From assembly GCA_019636495.1 (NCBI GenBank), contig JAHBXL010000020.1, positions 1-64,000 on the forward strand: a stretch of DNA of 64,000 bases, written 5' to 3'. The translations under genes were made by a program, and so were the position numbers. This document shows, in pieces, positions 52,685 through 62,234 of this stretch (position 1 is its first letter; each line of letters starts with the position of its first letter). This DNA comes from Phycisphaeraceae bacterium (GTDB taxonomy: Bacteria; Planctomycetota; Phycisphaerae; Phycisphaerales; UBA1924). The notes beneath the pieces are model-generated. The model saw only the letters and a list, made by a program, of their open reading frames with translations. It was not told the DNA's origin and made no database searches.

Positions 52685-54156
52685 TGCCGGGGCGAATCGC
52701 CATGCTCGCCATGCTGCTCCAATCTGCGCTCGCAACGACTGCCGCGCCGACGGTCCCGGCGGATGTGGGAACGCGGATCAACGCGCTGGGGCGGCAACTC
52801 GATGAACTGCGGGTGGAGTTCGATGCACTGCTTCACACAGCGGGCATGGCGCCCGATGCGCCCGGCCGCCTGCAGATCTTTCACGGGTACATGGGTGTGT
52901 TCATCATCGCGTTCCTGACGACGCTGCTGGCCACTCCGCTGATGCGTCGGCTGGCGCTGGCGAACGGCATCGTGGACCGGCCGCTGGAGGCGCGCAAGAT
53001 CCACAAGACGCCCACGGCCTATCTCGGCGGGTTGGCGGTCTATCTGGGCATCCTGTTCGCGGTGCTGTTCACGTACACCGCGCCATGGCACGGGATGGTC
53101 ACGTTCCACGCCAGCGCGCACGATGCCGGCGCTTTGCCCGGCGGCGTTTCGATCTGGATCGTCATCGGCATGACCGTCATCATGGCCTGCGGCCTGATCG
53201 ACGACGTCATGGGCATTCACCCGCGCGCCAAGATCGCGGGGATGCTCTTCGCCGCGGCCGCGCTGGCGACCCAGAACATCGGCGTGCGCGTCGCGGCGGG
53301 GGTGATGATCCCCGCGGCGAAGGCGCTGGGATTCGAGACCACGATCGTGGGCGCCGAGGAGACGCTGCTGCTGCTGATCCCGATTCCCGGCGGCACGCTG
53401 TTCAGCGTCGATCTTGTGTACTGGGTCGGAACGGCGATCATCGCGGTGTTCGTTCTCGGCGCGTGCAACGCGTCAAACCTGATCGACGGGCTGGACGGGC
53501 TGCTGTCGGGCACGACCGCGATCGCAAACGCCGGGCTGCTGGTGGTCGCGCTGGGGCTGGCAGCGCGCGATGACGGCGTGCTCGATGCGCCGCGGATCGT
53601 ACTGTGCCTGGGTGTGTTGGGCGCGTGCCTTGGGTTCCTGCCGCACAACTTCAACCCGGCGAGTATCTTTCTGGGCGATGCGGGCTCGCTGCTCCTGGGC
53701 TTCTGCACGATCGTGATTGTGCTGACATTGGGCGACACCGGCCGCACCGACCTCGTGCTGGCCGGGCTGATCATCTATGCGATTCCGATCATCGACACGT
53801 GCCTGGCGATTGTCCGGCGCAAACTCGCGGGCAAACGGATCTCGGATGCCGACGACCAGCACCTGCACCACATGCTCAAGCGGGCGCTGGGCGTCAAGGG
53901 CGCGGTGCTCTCGCTTTACGCCATCGCCGCGGGCTTTGCGCTGCTGGGCATCGGCCTGTCGGACGGCAAGGCCCGCGTGACCTACGCGCTGACGCTGGTG
54001 TTCGCCGCGTTCATCGGCGTCACGGCGTTCAAGATCGCGGGTCGCAACGCCGAAGCGGCCCGGACCGCCGCGCCCGACCCATCACGATCGCCGGCCGCCG
54101 AAGGCGACAAGCCCGCCTCGTCGCCCCCCCCTGCCACGCCGGCGCGCCCGGCCTGA
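52684..54156 (+). CDS. Undecaprenyl-phosphate sugar-1-phosphate transferase (WecA-like)
   Basis: A 490-residue multi-pass enzyme of the MraY/WecA family, which starts polysaccharide synthesis on the lipid carrier. Conserved motifs are KIHKTPTAYLGGLAVY, ACGLIDDVMGI (metal-binding Asp pair), NASNLIDGLDGL, ASIFLGDAGSLLLGF and DDQHLHHML. About 65 residues precede the first membrane helix and the C-terminal 45 are Pro/Ala-rich. The start overlaps the epimerase stop by one base. The likely substrate is UDP-GlcNAc or a related sugar. Confidence 0.9.
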   Translation: MPGRIAMLAMLLQSALATTAAPTVPADVGTRINALGRQLDELRVEFDALLHTAGMAPDAPGRLQIFHGYMGVFIIAFLTTLLATPLMRRLALANGIVDRPLEARKIHKTPTAYLGGLAVYLGILFAVLFTYTAPWHGMVTFHASAHDAGALPGGVSIWIVIGMTVIMACGLIDDVMGIHPRAKIAGMLFAAAALATQNIGVRVAAGVMIPAAKALGFETTIVGAEETLLLLIPIPGGTLFSVDLVYWVGTAIIAVFVLGACNASNLIDGLDGLLSGTTAIANAGLLVVALGLAARDDGVLDAPRIVLCLGVLGACLGFLPHNFNPASIFLGDAGSLLLGFCTIVIVLTLGDTGRTDLVLAGLIIYAIPIIDTCLAIVRRKLAGKRISDADDQHLHHMLKRALGVKGAVLSLYAIAAGFALLGIGLSDGKARVTYALTLVFAAFIGVTAFKIAGRNAEAARTAAPDPSRSPAAEGDKPASSPPPATPARPA

Positions 54157-54186
54157 GCGCGACGGGCCGACCGTATACTCCGGCCG

Positions 54187-55161
54187 ATGTCCCAGCACCC
54201 CGCCCCCACAGTCGCCGGCGCGATGCGCCCGGTTCGCACGATCGCGCTGCTCAACCAGAAGGGCGGCGTCGGCAAGACGACCACCACGGTGAACCTCGCC
54301 GCGGCGCTTGCGCTGGCGGGTCGCCCGACGCTGCTGGTCGATCTCGACCCGCAGGCGCACGCGACGCTGCACCTCGGGGCCGATACGGGCAGCGCCGAGG
54401 GCGATGCCCCGGCGGCGACGGCATATGACGTGCTGCTCGATCCTTCGACGCCGCCCGAGAGCGTGCTGCGCGAGATCCGGCCGAACCTGTGGGTCCTTCC
54501 GGCGGAGACGGACCTTGCCGCGGCGGAGACCGAACTGAGCGCCGAGCCGGACCGCAACCTGCGGCTGCGGAGGTTTCTGGACGCGCTGGGGGACCGGTTC
54601 GAGTTCGTGCTGATGGACTGCCCGCCCTCGCTGGGGCTGCTGACGCTGAACGCGCTGGGCGCGGCCCGCGAGGTGTTCATCCCGATGCAGGCGCACTTCC
54701 TGGCGCTGCAGGGCGTGAGCAAACTGCTCGAAACGGTGTCGCTGGTGAGCAAGTCGGTGAATCCGCGACTGCGGGTCACGGGGATTGTGCTGTGCATGCA
54801 CGACACGAGCACCACGCACTCGCGCGAAGTGGTGAACGACCTGGCGCAGTTCTTCGAGCAGGCGCGGACCTCGGGGCAGGACGTGCCCTATCGCACGGCG
54901 CGCATCCTGCAGCCGCCGATCCGCCGGAACATCAAACTCGCGGAGTGCCCGAGTTTCGGCCAGACGATCTTCGACTATGCCCCGGCCTGCCCGGGCGCTG
55001 CCGACTACCGATCGCTGGCCGATCGCATCATCGCCGACTGGGACGCACTGCTGCAGCGGCGCAGCGCGGGCGACCCGAGCGCACTGGGCAACACCCCGCC
55101 GCACCCGCAGGTGATCGTGCGTGAGGCGCCGCGGACCGCGCCGGCGGGCAACAGCGCGTGA
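54187..55161 (+). CDS. ParA-family ATPase
   Basis: A 324-residue ParA/Soj/MinD-type ATPase with a deviant Walker A QKGGVGKTT (Lys25, Lys30), an A' motif VDLDPQAHAT and a Walker B DCPPSLGLLT. No ParB gene follows, so this is an orphan and may position an envelope complex instead of DNA. It lies within the polysaccharide cluster and its stop overlaps the next gene's GTG start. Confidence 0.9.
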   Translation: MSQHPAPTVAGAMRPVRTIALLNQKGGVGKTTTTVNLAAALALAGRPTLLVDLDPQAHATLHLGADTGSAEGDAPAATAYDVLLDPSTPPESVLREIRPNLWVLPAETDLAAAETELSAEPDRNLRLRRFLDALGDRFEFVLMDCPPSLGLLTLNALGAAREVFIPMQAHFLALQGVSKLLETVSLVSKSVNPRLRVTGIVLCMHDTSTTHSREVVNDLAQFFEQARTSGQDVPYRTARILQPPIRRNIKLAECPSFGQTIFDYAPACPGAADYRSLADRIIADWDALLQRRSAGDPSALGNTPPHPQVIVREAPRTAPAGNSA

Positions 55162-55559
55162 ATCGGTCGCTTCGCAGACTGGCTTTCTGGGCGTACACCG
55201 CGGCACTGCTCTACGGCACACACGGGCCGCGGCGCGATGTCGACGTGCCGGGCATCGACCGCCCGGACCTGGTTGTGCATCTGTTCGCCTTTGGCGGCTG
55301 GTTCGTGCTGCTGCTGGCGACCGAGTACATCGGACCGTGGCGCGCGGGCCGCTCGCTGGTTCTGTGCGCACTGATCGGCGCGGCGTTTGCGGCGGTCAAC
55401 GAATCGACACAGGCTTTGCCCGTGTTCGCTCGCACCGCCGCGTGGGACGACTACCTGGCGAACCTGGGCGGCATCGCGGCGGGAATGCTGCTGGCGTGGG
55501 CCGCGGCACGCGTGTGGCCGGCTCGGCCGCGCGCGGACGGGCGGCCGGATGAACGCTAA
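55158..55559 (+). CDS. VanZ-like membrane protein
   Basis: A 133-residue protein with three or four hydrophobic helices. DLVVHLFAFGGWFVLLLA and NESTQALPVFARTAAWDDYLANLGGIAAG follow the VanZ pattern (an H...F helix, then ExxQ and DxxxNxxG). Function of the family is poorly known. GTG start, coupled to the ParA-like gene. Confidence 0.82.
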   Translation: MNRSLRRLAFWAYTAALLYGTHGPRRDVDVPGIDRPDLVVHLFAFGGWFVLLLATEYIGPWRAGRSLVLCALIGAAFAAVNESTQALPVFARTAAWDDYLANLGGIAAGMLLAWAAARVWPARPRADGRPDER

Positions 55560-55568
55560 TCTGTGCCC

Positions 55569-56633
55569 ATGGAACTCCTGAAGTTCGCGGGCATGTTCGC
55601 CGGCGGCCTGGTGCTGCTGCTGGTCGGCGGGCGGGTGCTGGTCGACGCCGCGGCGTCGATGGCCGCGAGGCTCGGCGTGCCGCCGCTGCTGGTCGGACTG
55701 ACGATCGTGGCCTGGGGCACGTCTGCGCCCGAACTGGCATTCAACACCATTTCGGCGTTCAAGGACCGGACCGACCTGGTGTTCGGGAATCTCGTCGGGG
55801 CGAACATCTGCAACATCGCGCTGATCCTGGGCATCGGCGCGCTGCTGCGCCCGCTGGCCGTCGGCGAGGAGGTCATCCGGCGCGAGTTGCCGATCCTCGC
55901 GGCGACGCTGCTGCTGTCGCTGCTGCTCGGCGTCACGGGGCCCGACGGGTTTGCGCGTTGGGAGGGCGCGGCCCTGCTGACGGTGTTCGTGGTCTATTCG
56001 ACCTTCACGATCGTGAGCGGCATCCGCGCCAAGTCGCGCGCTTCGCCGCTGGCAGGGCAGATCGGCCCGAGCATCGCGACGACCACAACGCGCTCGATGG
56101 TGTCGTGCGCGGCAGGGTTTGCCGCGGGGCTGGTGCTGCTGGGGCTTGGCGGGTCTCTGGCGGCGGATGGGGCGAGCGGCGCGGCGGAGGCGCTGGGCGT
56201 GAGCCCCACCATTGTCGGGTTGACGGTGGTCTCGGTCGGCACCACGCTGCCGGAACTGATCACAGCGATCATCGCCATCCGAAAGGGGCACGTGGACCTG
56301 GCAGTCGGGAACGCCCTTGGGTCGTGCATGTTCAACATCGCGTGCATTCTGGGGCTGGCATCGATCATCAGCCCGGCGGGTCTGCCCGAGAACGGCGCGC
56401 TCGCGCTGGTGGTCATGACGGGCCTGGGCATCGTCCTGCTGCCGATGGCGTACACACACAACCGCACGATCTCCCGGATCGAGGGCACTTCGCTGCTGGC
56501 TGTCTATGCGGCGTTTGTCGCGTTCCAGGTGTACTCGGCTGTCGCCGCGCCCCGGGGAATCGGCCCGACCGAAGACGCCGCAGGCCCCGGCCCCGCCGCG
56601 CCGCTGAGCCCGGATGGTGAAGAACGCCGATGA
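55569..56633 (+). CDS. Calcium/sodium antiporter (CaCA family)
   Basis: A 354-residue membrane exchanger. Both alpha-repeats are visible: GTSAPELAFN with GNLVGANICNI, and GTTLPELITA with GNALGSCMFNI. Family members swap Ca2+ for Na+ or H+ across the inner membrane. About ten helices are predicted. The ATG at 55569 follows the VanZ-like stop by nine bases, and the murJ start overlaps its stop (ATGA). It need not have a direct role in polysaccharide synthesis. Confidence 0.92.
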   Translation: MELLKFAGMFAGGLVLLLVGGRVLVDAAASMAARLGVPPLLVGLTIVAWGTSAPELAFNTISAFKDRTDLVFGNLVGANICNIALILGIGALLRPLAVGEEVIRRELPILAATLLLSLLLGVTGPDGFARWEGAALLTVFVVYSTFTIVSGIRAKSRASPLAGQIGPSIATTTTRSMVSCAAGFAAGLVLLGLGGSLAADGASGAAEALGVSPTIVGLTVVSVGTTLPELITAIIAIRKGHVDLAVGNALGSCMFNIACILGLASIISPAGLPENGALALVVMTGLGIVLLPMAYTHNRTISRIEGTSLLAVYAAFVAFQVYSAVAAPRGIGPTEDAAGPGPAAPLSPDGEERR

Positions 56634-58300
56634 ACCCGGGCGTGTCGGACCCGAGCCCGCCCCCAGCCCCAGTGCCCCGAGAAGCGGACGACCACCGGCC
56701 GCTGGCCCGCGCGGTCCGAGCGGTGTCGTTGGTCACGCTCCTATCGCGAGTCGCGGGGCTGATCCGCAACGTCGTCGTGGCGCGTATTTTCGGCGATACC
56801 GCCGTCGGCTCGGCGTTCGCCGCGGCGTTTCAGACGCCCAATATGTTCCGACGGCTGTTCGGGGAGGGCGCGCTCTCCGCGGCGTTCATTCCCGCCTATT
56901 CCGCGGCGCGGCGCGAAGACGAGGCCGGGGCGGCCGACGGGGCCGGTGCGGGCCCGCGCCGCGCCGACGCACTGGCATCGTGGACCATGCTCGCGCTGGG
57001 CGTGGCAACGGCGGCGCTCACCGCGGTCATCGAGGTTGTGCTGCTGGCGCTGCTGCTGCTCATGGATCACTCGCCGGAGCGTGCGCTCTCGCTCAAACTC
57101 ATCATGGTCATGCTTCCGTTCATGCCGCTGATCTGCGGTGCGGCGATCCTTGCCGGCATGCTGCAGGTGCACGGCCGCTTCGCGTGGTCGAGTTCGGGAC
57201 CGCTGGTTCTCAACGCGTTCGTGGTCGGCGCGGGCGTGTACTTCATCGCGACCGGGACGGTGGGCGGCGAGGTGACCGCCTACGCGCTGGCCGCGGCGAC
57301 GACGCTCTCGGGGCTGACGCAGGTCGTGTTCTTCCTGCGCCTTCTGCGGCCGCACTTGCGGTGGACGAGTGCGTTCGAATCGGCCCGCGCCGAGGCGGTC
57401 ATCATGCTCCGGCGGTTCGTGCCGGTGGCGATCGGCATGGGCACGATCCAGTTGAACGCGTTCTTCGACATGCTCATCGCGATGTGGCCGACGTGGATCG
57501 GGCCGACCGTGCTTGGAAGCGCCTACCCGCTGGACAAGGCGTCGAACGCGATCCTCTTCAATACGCAGCAGATCTACCAGTTCCCGCTGGGCGTGTTCGG
57601 CATCGCGGTGGCGACGGCGGTCTTTCCGCTGCTGGCGCGGCACGCGCGGCACGCCGAGGACTTCCTCCTCACGCTGCGGCGCGGCCTGCGGCTCTCGCTG
57701 CTCATCGGCATACCCGCGAGCATCGGTCTTGTGCTGGTGCGGCACGACATCACCGGCGTGCTGTACGGCCACGGCGGGAACAGTTTCTCGACCGATGGCG
57801 TGGCGCGGGCGGCGATGGTGCTGGGCGCGTTTGCGCCCGGCGTGTGGGCCTACTCGCTGAACCACGTGCTGACGCGGGCGTTCTATGCGCAGGGCGACAC
57901 GCGGACGCCGATGCTCGTTTCGGTCTCGATGGTCGCGCTCAATCTGGCGCTCAATGTCACGCTCATCTGGCCGCTGCGCGAGGCGGGGCTCGCGCTGGCG
58001 ACGACCATCACGGCAACGCTGCAATGCCTGGTGCTGGCGCACCTGGCGCGGCGCCTCACCGGGGAACGCGCCGTCGCCGACTCGGGCGTGATCGGCGCTG
58101 GCGGCCGCATCGCGCTGGCCGCGGCGGTGATGTGCGCGGCGGTGCTGGTCGTGCAGTGGGCGCTGGGCGAGCGCGACTCGTGGTGGTGGCAACTGCTCCG
58201 CCTGGCGTGCGCAACGGGCGCGGGCGGGGCCGTGTTCCTTGTCGCGGCGGCCGCGCTGCGCGTGCGGGAACTGGGCTGGCTGCTCGGCGCACGGCGATAG
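56630..58300 (+). CDS. murJ: Lipid II flippase MurJ
   Basis: A 556-residue MOP-superfamily flippase with about 14 helices. VSLVTLLSRVAGLIRNVVVARIFG and FRRLFGEGALSAAFIPAYS are characteristic of MurJ/MviN. It moves lipid-linked cell-wall precursors across the membrane. In this cluster it could also serve the polysaccharide, but no separate Wzx was found. Its start overlaps the exchanger stop by four bases. Confidence 0.93.
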   Translation: MNPGVSDPSPPPAPVPREADDHRPLARAVRAVSLVTLLSRVAGLIRNVVVARIFGDTAVGSAFAAAFQTPNMFRRLFGEGALSAAFIPAYSAARREDEAGAADGAGAGPRRADALASWTMLALGVATAALTAVIEVVLLALLLLMDHSPERALSLKLIMVMLPFMPLICGAAILAGMLQVHGRFAWSSSGPLVLNAFVVGAGVYFIATGTVGGEVTAYALAAATTLSGLTQVVFFLRLLRPHLRWTSAFESARAEAVIMLRRFVPVAIGMGTIQLNAFFDMLIAMWPTWIGPTVLGSAYPLDKASNAILFNTQQIYQFPLGVFGIAVATAVFPLLARHARHAEDFLLTLRRGLRLSLLIGIPASIGLVLVRHDITGVLYGHGGNSFSTDGVARAAMVLGAFAPGVWAYSLNHVLTRAFYAQGDTRTPMLVSVSMVALNLALNVTLIWPLREAGLALATTITATLQCLVLAHLARRLTGERAVADSGVIGAGGRIALAAAVMCAAVLVVQWALGERDSWWWQLLRLACATGAGGAVFLVAAAALRVRELGWLLGARR

Positions 58301-58341
58301 GCCGCCCCCGCGAGGAAGGGCCGGGGCGTAACATCGGCCCT

Positions 58342-59280
58342 ATGGCCATCGACCTCCGCGGCAGACCGATCGCGATCACCGGGGCATCGTCAGGAATCGG
58401 CGCGGCGACGGCGGTCGAGTGCGCACGCGCGGGGATGCCCGTCGCGCTGGGCGCACGTCGCATCGACAAACTCGAGGCGGTCGTCGGGCGCATCCGCGAA
58501 GAGGGCGGACGCGCGATTGCCGTGCCGATGGACGTCGCCGAGCCGGCCCAGTGCGAGGCGCTGGTCGATGCGGCGGTCTCCGAGTTCGGATCTCTTTATG
58601 CCGTATACGCCAACGCGGGCTACGGCGTCGAGAAGCCGGTGCATGAGATGACCAACGAAGAGATCCGCGTGATGTTTGAGATCAACTTCTTCGGCACGCT
58701 CAACATCATCCGTCCCGCACTGGCGCACATGCGTGCCGCACCCGCGGCCCACACGTCCGGGCCGCGCGGGCACGTGCTCATCTGCTCGTCGTGCCTGGGC
58801 AAGATGTTCCTGCCGTACTTCAGCGTGTACTCGGCGACCAAGGCCGCGCAGAGTCACATCGGCCGCGCGATGCGGCTGGAACTGCGGCACGAGGGTGTGG
58901 AGGTCTCGACCGTCCACCCGATCAGCACGCGTACCGAGTTCTTCGACATGGCCGAGAAACTCTCGGGCCAGGGCACGCTCATCGCGCACTCGCCGGACTT
59001 CATGGTGCAGACCGCCGAGTTCGTGGCGCGTCGGACCGTCGCCTGCCTGCGGCGGCCGCGGGCCGAGGTCTGGACGGGCCTGCGCGGCCAGTTCGTCAAG
59101 TTCGGCATGTCGGTGTGCACGCTGGTTCCCGCGCTGGCGGACATGAGCCTTGCCGGGATGGTCAAGCGGCGGCTTGGGCACTACCCGCGGTCCGACGCCG
59201 CGGTCGGCGAGACTTCGTCGGGGGCCGGGGGGGCGGGGGGAGCGGGGGGAGCGGGGGGAACGGGGGGGGCGGGGGGCTGA
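58342..59280 (+). CDS. Short-chain dehydrogenase/reductase
   Basis: A 312-residue classical SDR. The cofactor loop is TGASSGIG, followed by NAGYGVE and the catalytic YSATK (after ICSSCLGKM). Substrate unknown. The last 20 codons are a GGAGGAGG tract from tandem GGGGGAGCG units, and this tail overlaps the convergent gene by 100 bases. I chose the ATG at 58342 within a much longer open frame. Confidence 0.88.
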   Translation: MAIDLRGRPIAITGASSGIGAATAVECARAGMPVALGARRIDKLEAVVGRIREEGGRAIAVPMDVAEPAQCEALVDAAVSEFGSLYAVYANAGYGVEKPVHEMTNEEIRVMFEINFFGTLNIIRPALAHMRAAPAAHTSGPRGHVLICSSCLGKMFLPYFSVYSATKAAQSHIGRAMRLELRHEGVEVSTVHPISTRTEFFDMAEKLSGQGTLIAHSPDFMVQTAEFVARRTVACLRRPRAEVWTGLRGQFVKFGMSVCTLVPALADMSLAGMVKRRLGHYPRSDAAVGETSSGAGGAGGAGGAGGTGGAGG

Positions 59281-59855
59281 GCGGCGCCGGTGTTTGGTGC
59301 GCGCGCTGGTCCGGTCTTCAGCCTTCGCTCGTTGCGCTCCAGACGCTCGACGCGGAGGCGCGCCAGCCGTGCCAGCCGCTCCTGCCGGAGCATCCAGAGC
59401 GTGTGCAGCGTGCGCGCCGTGCCGATGCCGACGGCAAAGCCGATCACCGTCGCCGGGACCGGGTGCCAGCCGTGCGCCATCAGCACGTGCTGCGTGCCGA
59501 GGAAGAGGAAGTACAGAATGGGCGAGAGCGCGGCACGCTCGACCTGTACCAGCGTTGCATCCTTGAAGAACGACAGGTGCGCCTTGTGCACCTTGTGCGG
59601 GTGGTCGCGCCGGAGGAAGTGCAGGGCGGGCCAGTGGTTCGCCAGCCAGTGCAGGGTGTAGTAGATCGCGACGTCCGCTACAACGTCGGTCACGAAGGTG
59701 ATCAGCGTGATCTTCCAGGGTGTCTCGACGCCCATGCGGTGCGCGATCCACACGGCCAGCAGGGTCGGCGGGAGCGCGAGAAGTCCCGCCAACACGATGT
59801 TGACGTTCACGTTCACGATCCGACGGGCGTACAACTGGCCGATCCAACGCAGCAT
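59181..59855 (-). CDS. Membrane protein with proline-rich tail
   Basis: A 224-residue protein of no family I recognise. It has four hydrophobic helices, among them VLAGLLALPPTLLAVWIA, LITFVTDVVADVAIYYTLHW and LSPILYFLFLGTQHVLM. The C-terminus is a PPAPPAPP repeat coded by the antisense of the SDR glycine tract. I started at the ATG at 59855 (MLRWIGQLYARR), since the longer frame reads back into the methyltransferase gene. Confidence 0.65.
   Translation of the reverse strand: MLRWIGQLYARRIVNVNVNIVLAGLLALPPTLLAVWIAHRMGVETPWKITLITFVTDVVADVAIYYTLHWLANHWPALHFLRRDHPHKVHKAHLSFFKDATLVQVERAALSPILYFLFLGTQHVLMAHGWHPVPATVIGFAVGIGTARTLHTLWMLRQERLARLARLRVERLERNERRLKTGPARAPNTGAAQPPAPPVPPAPPAPPAPPAPDEVSPTAASDRG
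59217..59279. repeat. Guanine-rich microsatellite in overlapping gene ends
   Basis: Tandem GGGGGAGCG-like units with runs of up to eight G. Read forwards they code Gly/Ala, backwards Pro/Ala. Prone to slippage. Confidence 0.85.
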
Positions 59856-59904
59856 CGCGCGGATCGTAGGTGCGGCCGCGGGCGGGTCGGCGGGAGGGTC
59901 CGGC

Positions 59905-60672
59905 TCAGCCCTGCCGGGCCGCATCGGCCGTCGCCGCGGCCGAGCATTCAAGGCGTGATTGGGTGATCCGAACGGCGTCGGGGTTGGTGTCGCAGCCCAG
60001 GGCGCGGCGTCCGAGCGCGGCGGCGGCGACAAGGGTGGTCCCGCTGCCGCAGCAGGGGTCGAGGACCGTGCCACCCGGCGGGCAGCAGGCGCTGACCAGG
60101 AGTCTGAGCAGCGCGAGGGGCTTCTGCGTAGGGTAGCCGACGCGCTCCGCGGCCATGTTGTTGATCGACGGGATGTCCAGCACATCCGTCGCCTTCTTCA
60201 ACTGGCCCTTCATCCGCTGGCTGGTCGCCGGGACCATCGGCGGCTCGAACCAGTAGCGCTCAGGGTCGAGGCCATAGAGCAGGATGTCGTCGTGCTTGCG
60301 TGCGAACCGCCGCGGCGAGGAGCCGCCGAGGCCGTACGACCAGACGAGGTGATTCACAAATCGATCTTCACCGAGCAACTCGTCGAGCATGACTCGCACC
60401 CGGTGGCTGGTGCGCCAATCGACGTGCAGGGCGATAAGGCCGGTGGGCTTGATGGCGGGGATTGTCGCCGCGACGCGCTCGCGCAGCCAGTCGAGATACG
60501 CGGCGGTGGATTCGAACCGGTCCTCGTACGCCCCCGCGCGGTCGGTCTGCACATCACCGGTGTTGAAGGGCGGATCGGCGTAGACGAAGTTGACCGATCC
60601 CGGCTCGAGCGTGCGGGCGAAGGTGAGCCAGTCGCAGCAGGCAACTCGCGGACGTGGATCGTCGCAACTCAC
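59905..60672 (-). CDS. DNA methyltransferase (N-4/N-6 adenine/cytosine type)
   Basis: A 255-residue site-specific methylase. Motif IV appears as YADPPFNTG near the N-terminus and the SAM loop DPCCGSGTT near the C-terminus, the beta-class order. No restriction enzyme or specificity subunit is nearby, so it may be a solitary regulatory or protective methylase. It starts with GTG overlapping the UDP-glucose dehydrogenase stop (GTGA), an unusual pairing. Confidence 0.88.
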   Translation of the reverse strand: MSCDDPRPRVACCDWLTFARTLEPGSVNFVYADPPFNTGDVQTDRAGAYEDRFESTAAYLDWLRERVAATIPAIKPTGLIALHVDWRTSHRVRVMLDELLGEDRFVNHLVWSYGLGGSSPRRFARKHDDILLYGLDPERYWFEPPMVPATSQRMKGQLKKATDVLDIPSINNMAAERVGYPTQKPLALLRLLVSACCPPGGTVLDPCCGSGTTLVAAAALGRRALGCDTNPDAVRITQSRLECSAAATADAARQG

Positions 60673-62015
60673 TTCGCTTTCGCCGCCGCCCTGCCCACCG
60701 AGTAGTACGCAAAGCCCAGCCCCGCCATCGCCGAGGGCTTGTAGAGGTTGCGGCCGTCGAAGATCACCGGGCGCTTCATGGTCTTGCGGAGACGGTCAAA
60801 GTCCGGGCTCTTGAACTCGTCCCAGTCGGTGCAGATCACCAGCGCATCGGCTTCGCGCACCGCCTCGTACATGTCCTCGACGATCGCCGCGGCGTTGCCC
60901 AGTTCGCGCCGAGCGTTCTCGTTCGCCACCGGGTCATAGCCGACCGCCCGCGCGCCGAACCCCACCGCCTTGCGCATCAGCGTCAGCGCCGGCGCCTCGC
61001 GGATGTCGTCGGTCCGCGGCTTGAAGGCGATGCCCCAGAAGGCAAACGTCTTGCCCTGCACGCCGCCATCGTTCTTGAAGTGCGTCTGGATCTTGTCGAA
61101 AAACCGGTCGCGCTGCTTCTGGTTCACGGCGTGCACGCTCTTGGAGAGTGTCGCCTCGATGCCGGCCTTGTCCCCCATCATGATGCACGCCAGCGTGTCC
61201 TTGGGGAAGCACGATCCGCCATAGCCCAGGCCGGGATAGAGGAACTGGTGGCCGATGCGCTTATCTGAGCACATCCCCTCGCGAACGCGGTTGATGTCGG
61301 CCCCGTACGCCTCGCACAGGTTCGCCATCTCGTTGATAAAACTGATCTTCGTCGCCAGGAAGTTGTTGCTGGCGTACTTGACCATCTCCGCGCTCAGCAC
61401 GTCCATCACGTAGATCGGGTGCCCGTTGCGCACGAACGGGTCGTACAAATCCCGCATCGCCTCGCCCACCCACTCCTTCTCCACGCCCACCACCACGCGG
61501 TCGGGCTTGTTGAAGTCCTCGATCGCCGCGCCCTCCTTGAGGAACTCGGGGTTGTCCGCGACGTCGAACGGAATGTTCGGCCCCACCTTCTCGCGGATGC
61601 GGTCCCGCACCATGAAGGTCGTCCCCACGGGCACCGTGCTCTTCACCACGATCACCTTGGGCTTCTGCCCGGGTCCGAGTTTCTTGAGCACTTCCGCGAT
61701 GTCGTCCGCCGCACCCTGGATGTACTTCAGATCGGTGTGGCCGCGCTCATCACTCGGCGTGCCCACGCAGATGAAGATCATGTCCGCGTCCTTGTGCGCG
61801 GCCATGGCATCGGTCGTGAACTTCAGCCGTCCCGCGGCGATGTTCCGCTCCATCAACTCCGTCAGCCCGGGCTCGTAGATGGGGCAACCCCCCGCCTTGA
61901 GCATGTCGATCTTGCGCGAATCGGTATCAAGACACGTCACGTCGTTGCCCGTGTTCGAGAGACACACGCCCGTCACCAGCCCGACGTACCCGGTTCCGAC
62001 CATCGACAGCCGCAT
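60669..62015 (-). CDS. UDP-glucose 6-dehydrogenase
   Basis: A 448-residue enzyme converting UDP-glucose to UDP-glucuronate with two NAD+. The N-terminal Rossmann loop is VGTGYVGLVTG, the catalytic cysteine is in GYGGSCFPKDT, and FLKEGAAIEDF is present. The start at 62015 has AAGGAG ahead. UDP-glucuronate could feed the exopolysaccharide cluster nearby or a decarboxylase-type epimerase at 51620. Confidence 0.95.
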   Translation of the reverse strand: MRLSMVGTGYVGLVTGVCLSNTGNDVTCLDTDSRKIDMLKAGGCPIYEPGLTELMERNIAAGRLKFTTDAMAAHKDADMIFICVGTPSDERGHTDLKYIQGAADDIAEVLKKLGPGQKPKVIVVKSTVPVGTTFMVRDRIREKVGPNIPFDVADNPEFLKEGAAIEDFNKPDRVVVGVEKEWVGEAMRDLYDPFVRNGHPIYVMDVLSAEMVKYASNNFLATKISFINEMANLCEAYGADINRVREGMCSDKRIGHQFLYPGLGYGGSCFPKDTLACIMMGDKAGIEATLSKSVHAVNQKQRDRFFDKIQTHFKNDGGVQGKTFAFWGIAFKPRTDDIREAPALTLMRKAVGFGARAVGYDPVANENARRELGNAAAIVEDMYEAVREADALVICTDWDEFKSPDFDRLRKTMKRPVIFDGRNLYKPSAMAGLGFAYYSVGRAAAKAK

Positions 62016-62234
62016 CGCCGTGCTCCTTGCCTGCCCTTGCCGCGTCGGCCAGCGGGCCGCACGATCACGGGCTTCGAGTTTAGGCGCACAAGGTCCTGTA
62101 ACCCGTCGCAGCGCGGCGGTCGGGTCCGCTGTGCGGTCCTGCGAACCATTGTTCATCGGCCCGCAACGAGGGTCGCTTTGGGCCACCTGCACCAGCACGC
62201 GGCGGCGGCCGCGGACCGTTACACTCCCCGCCCC

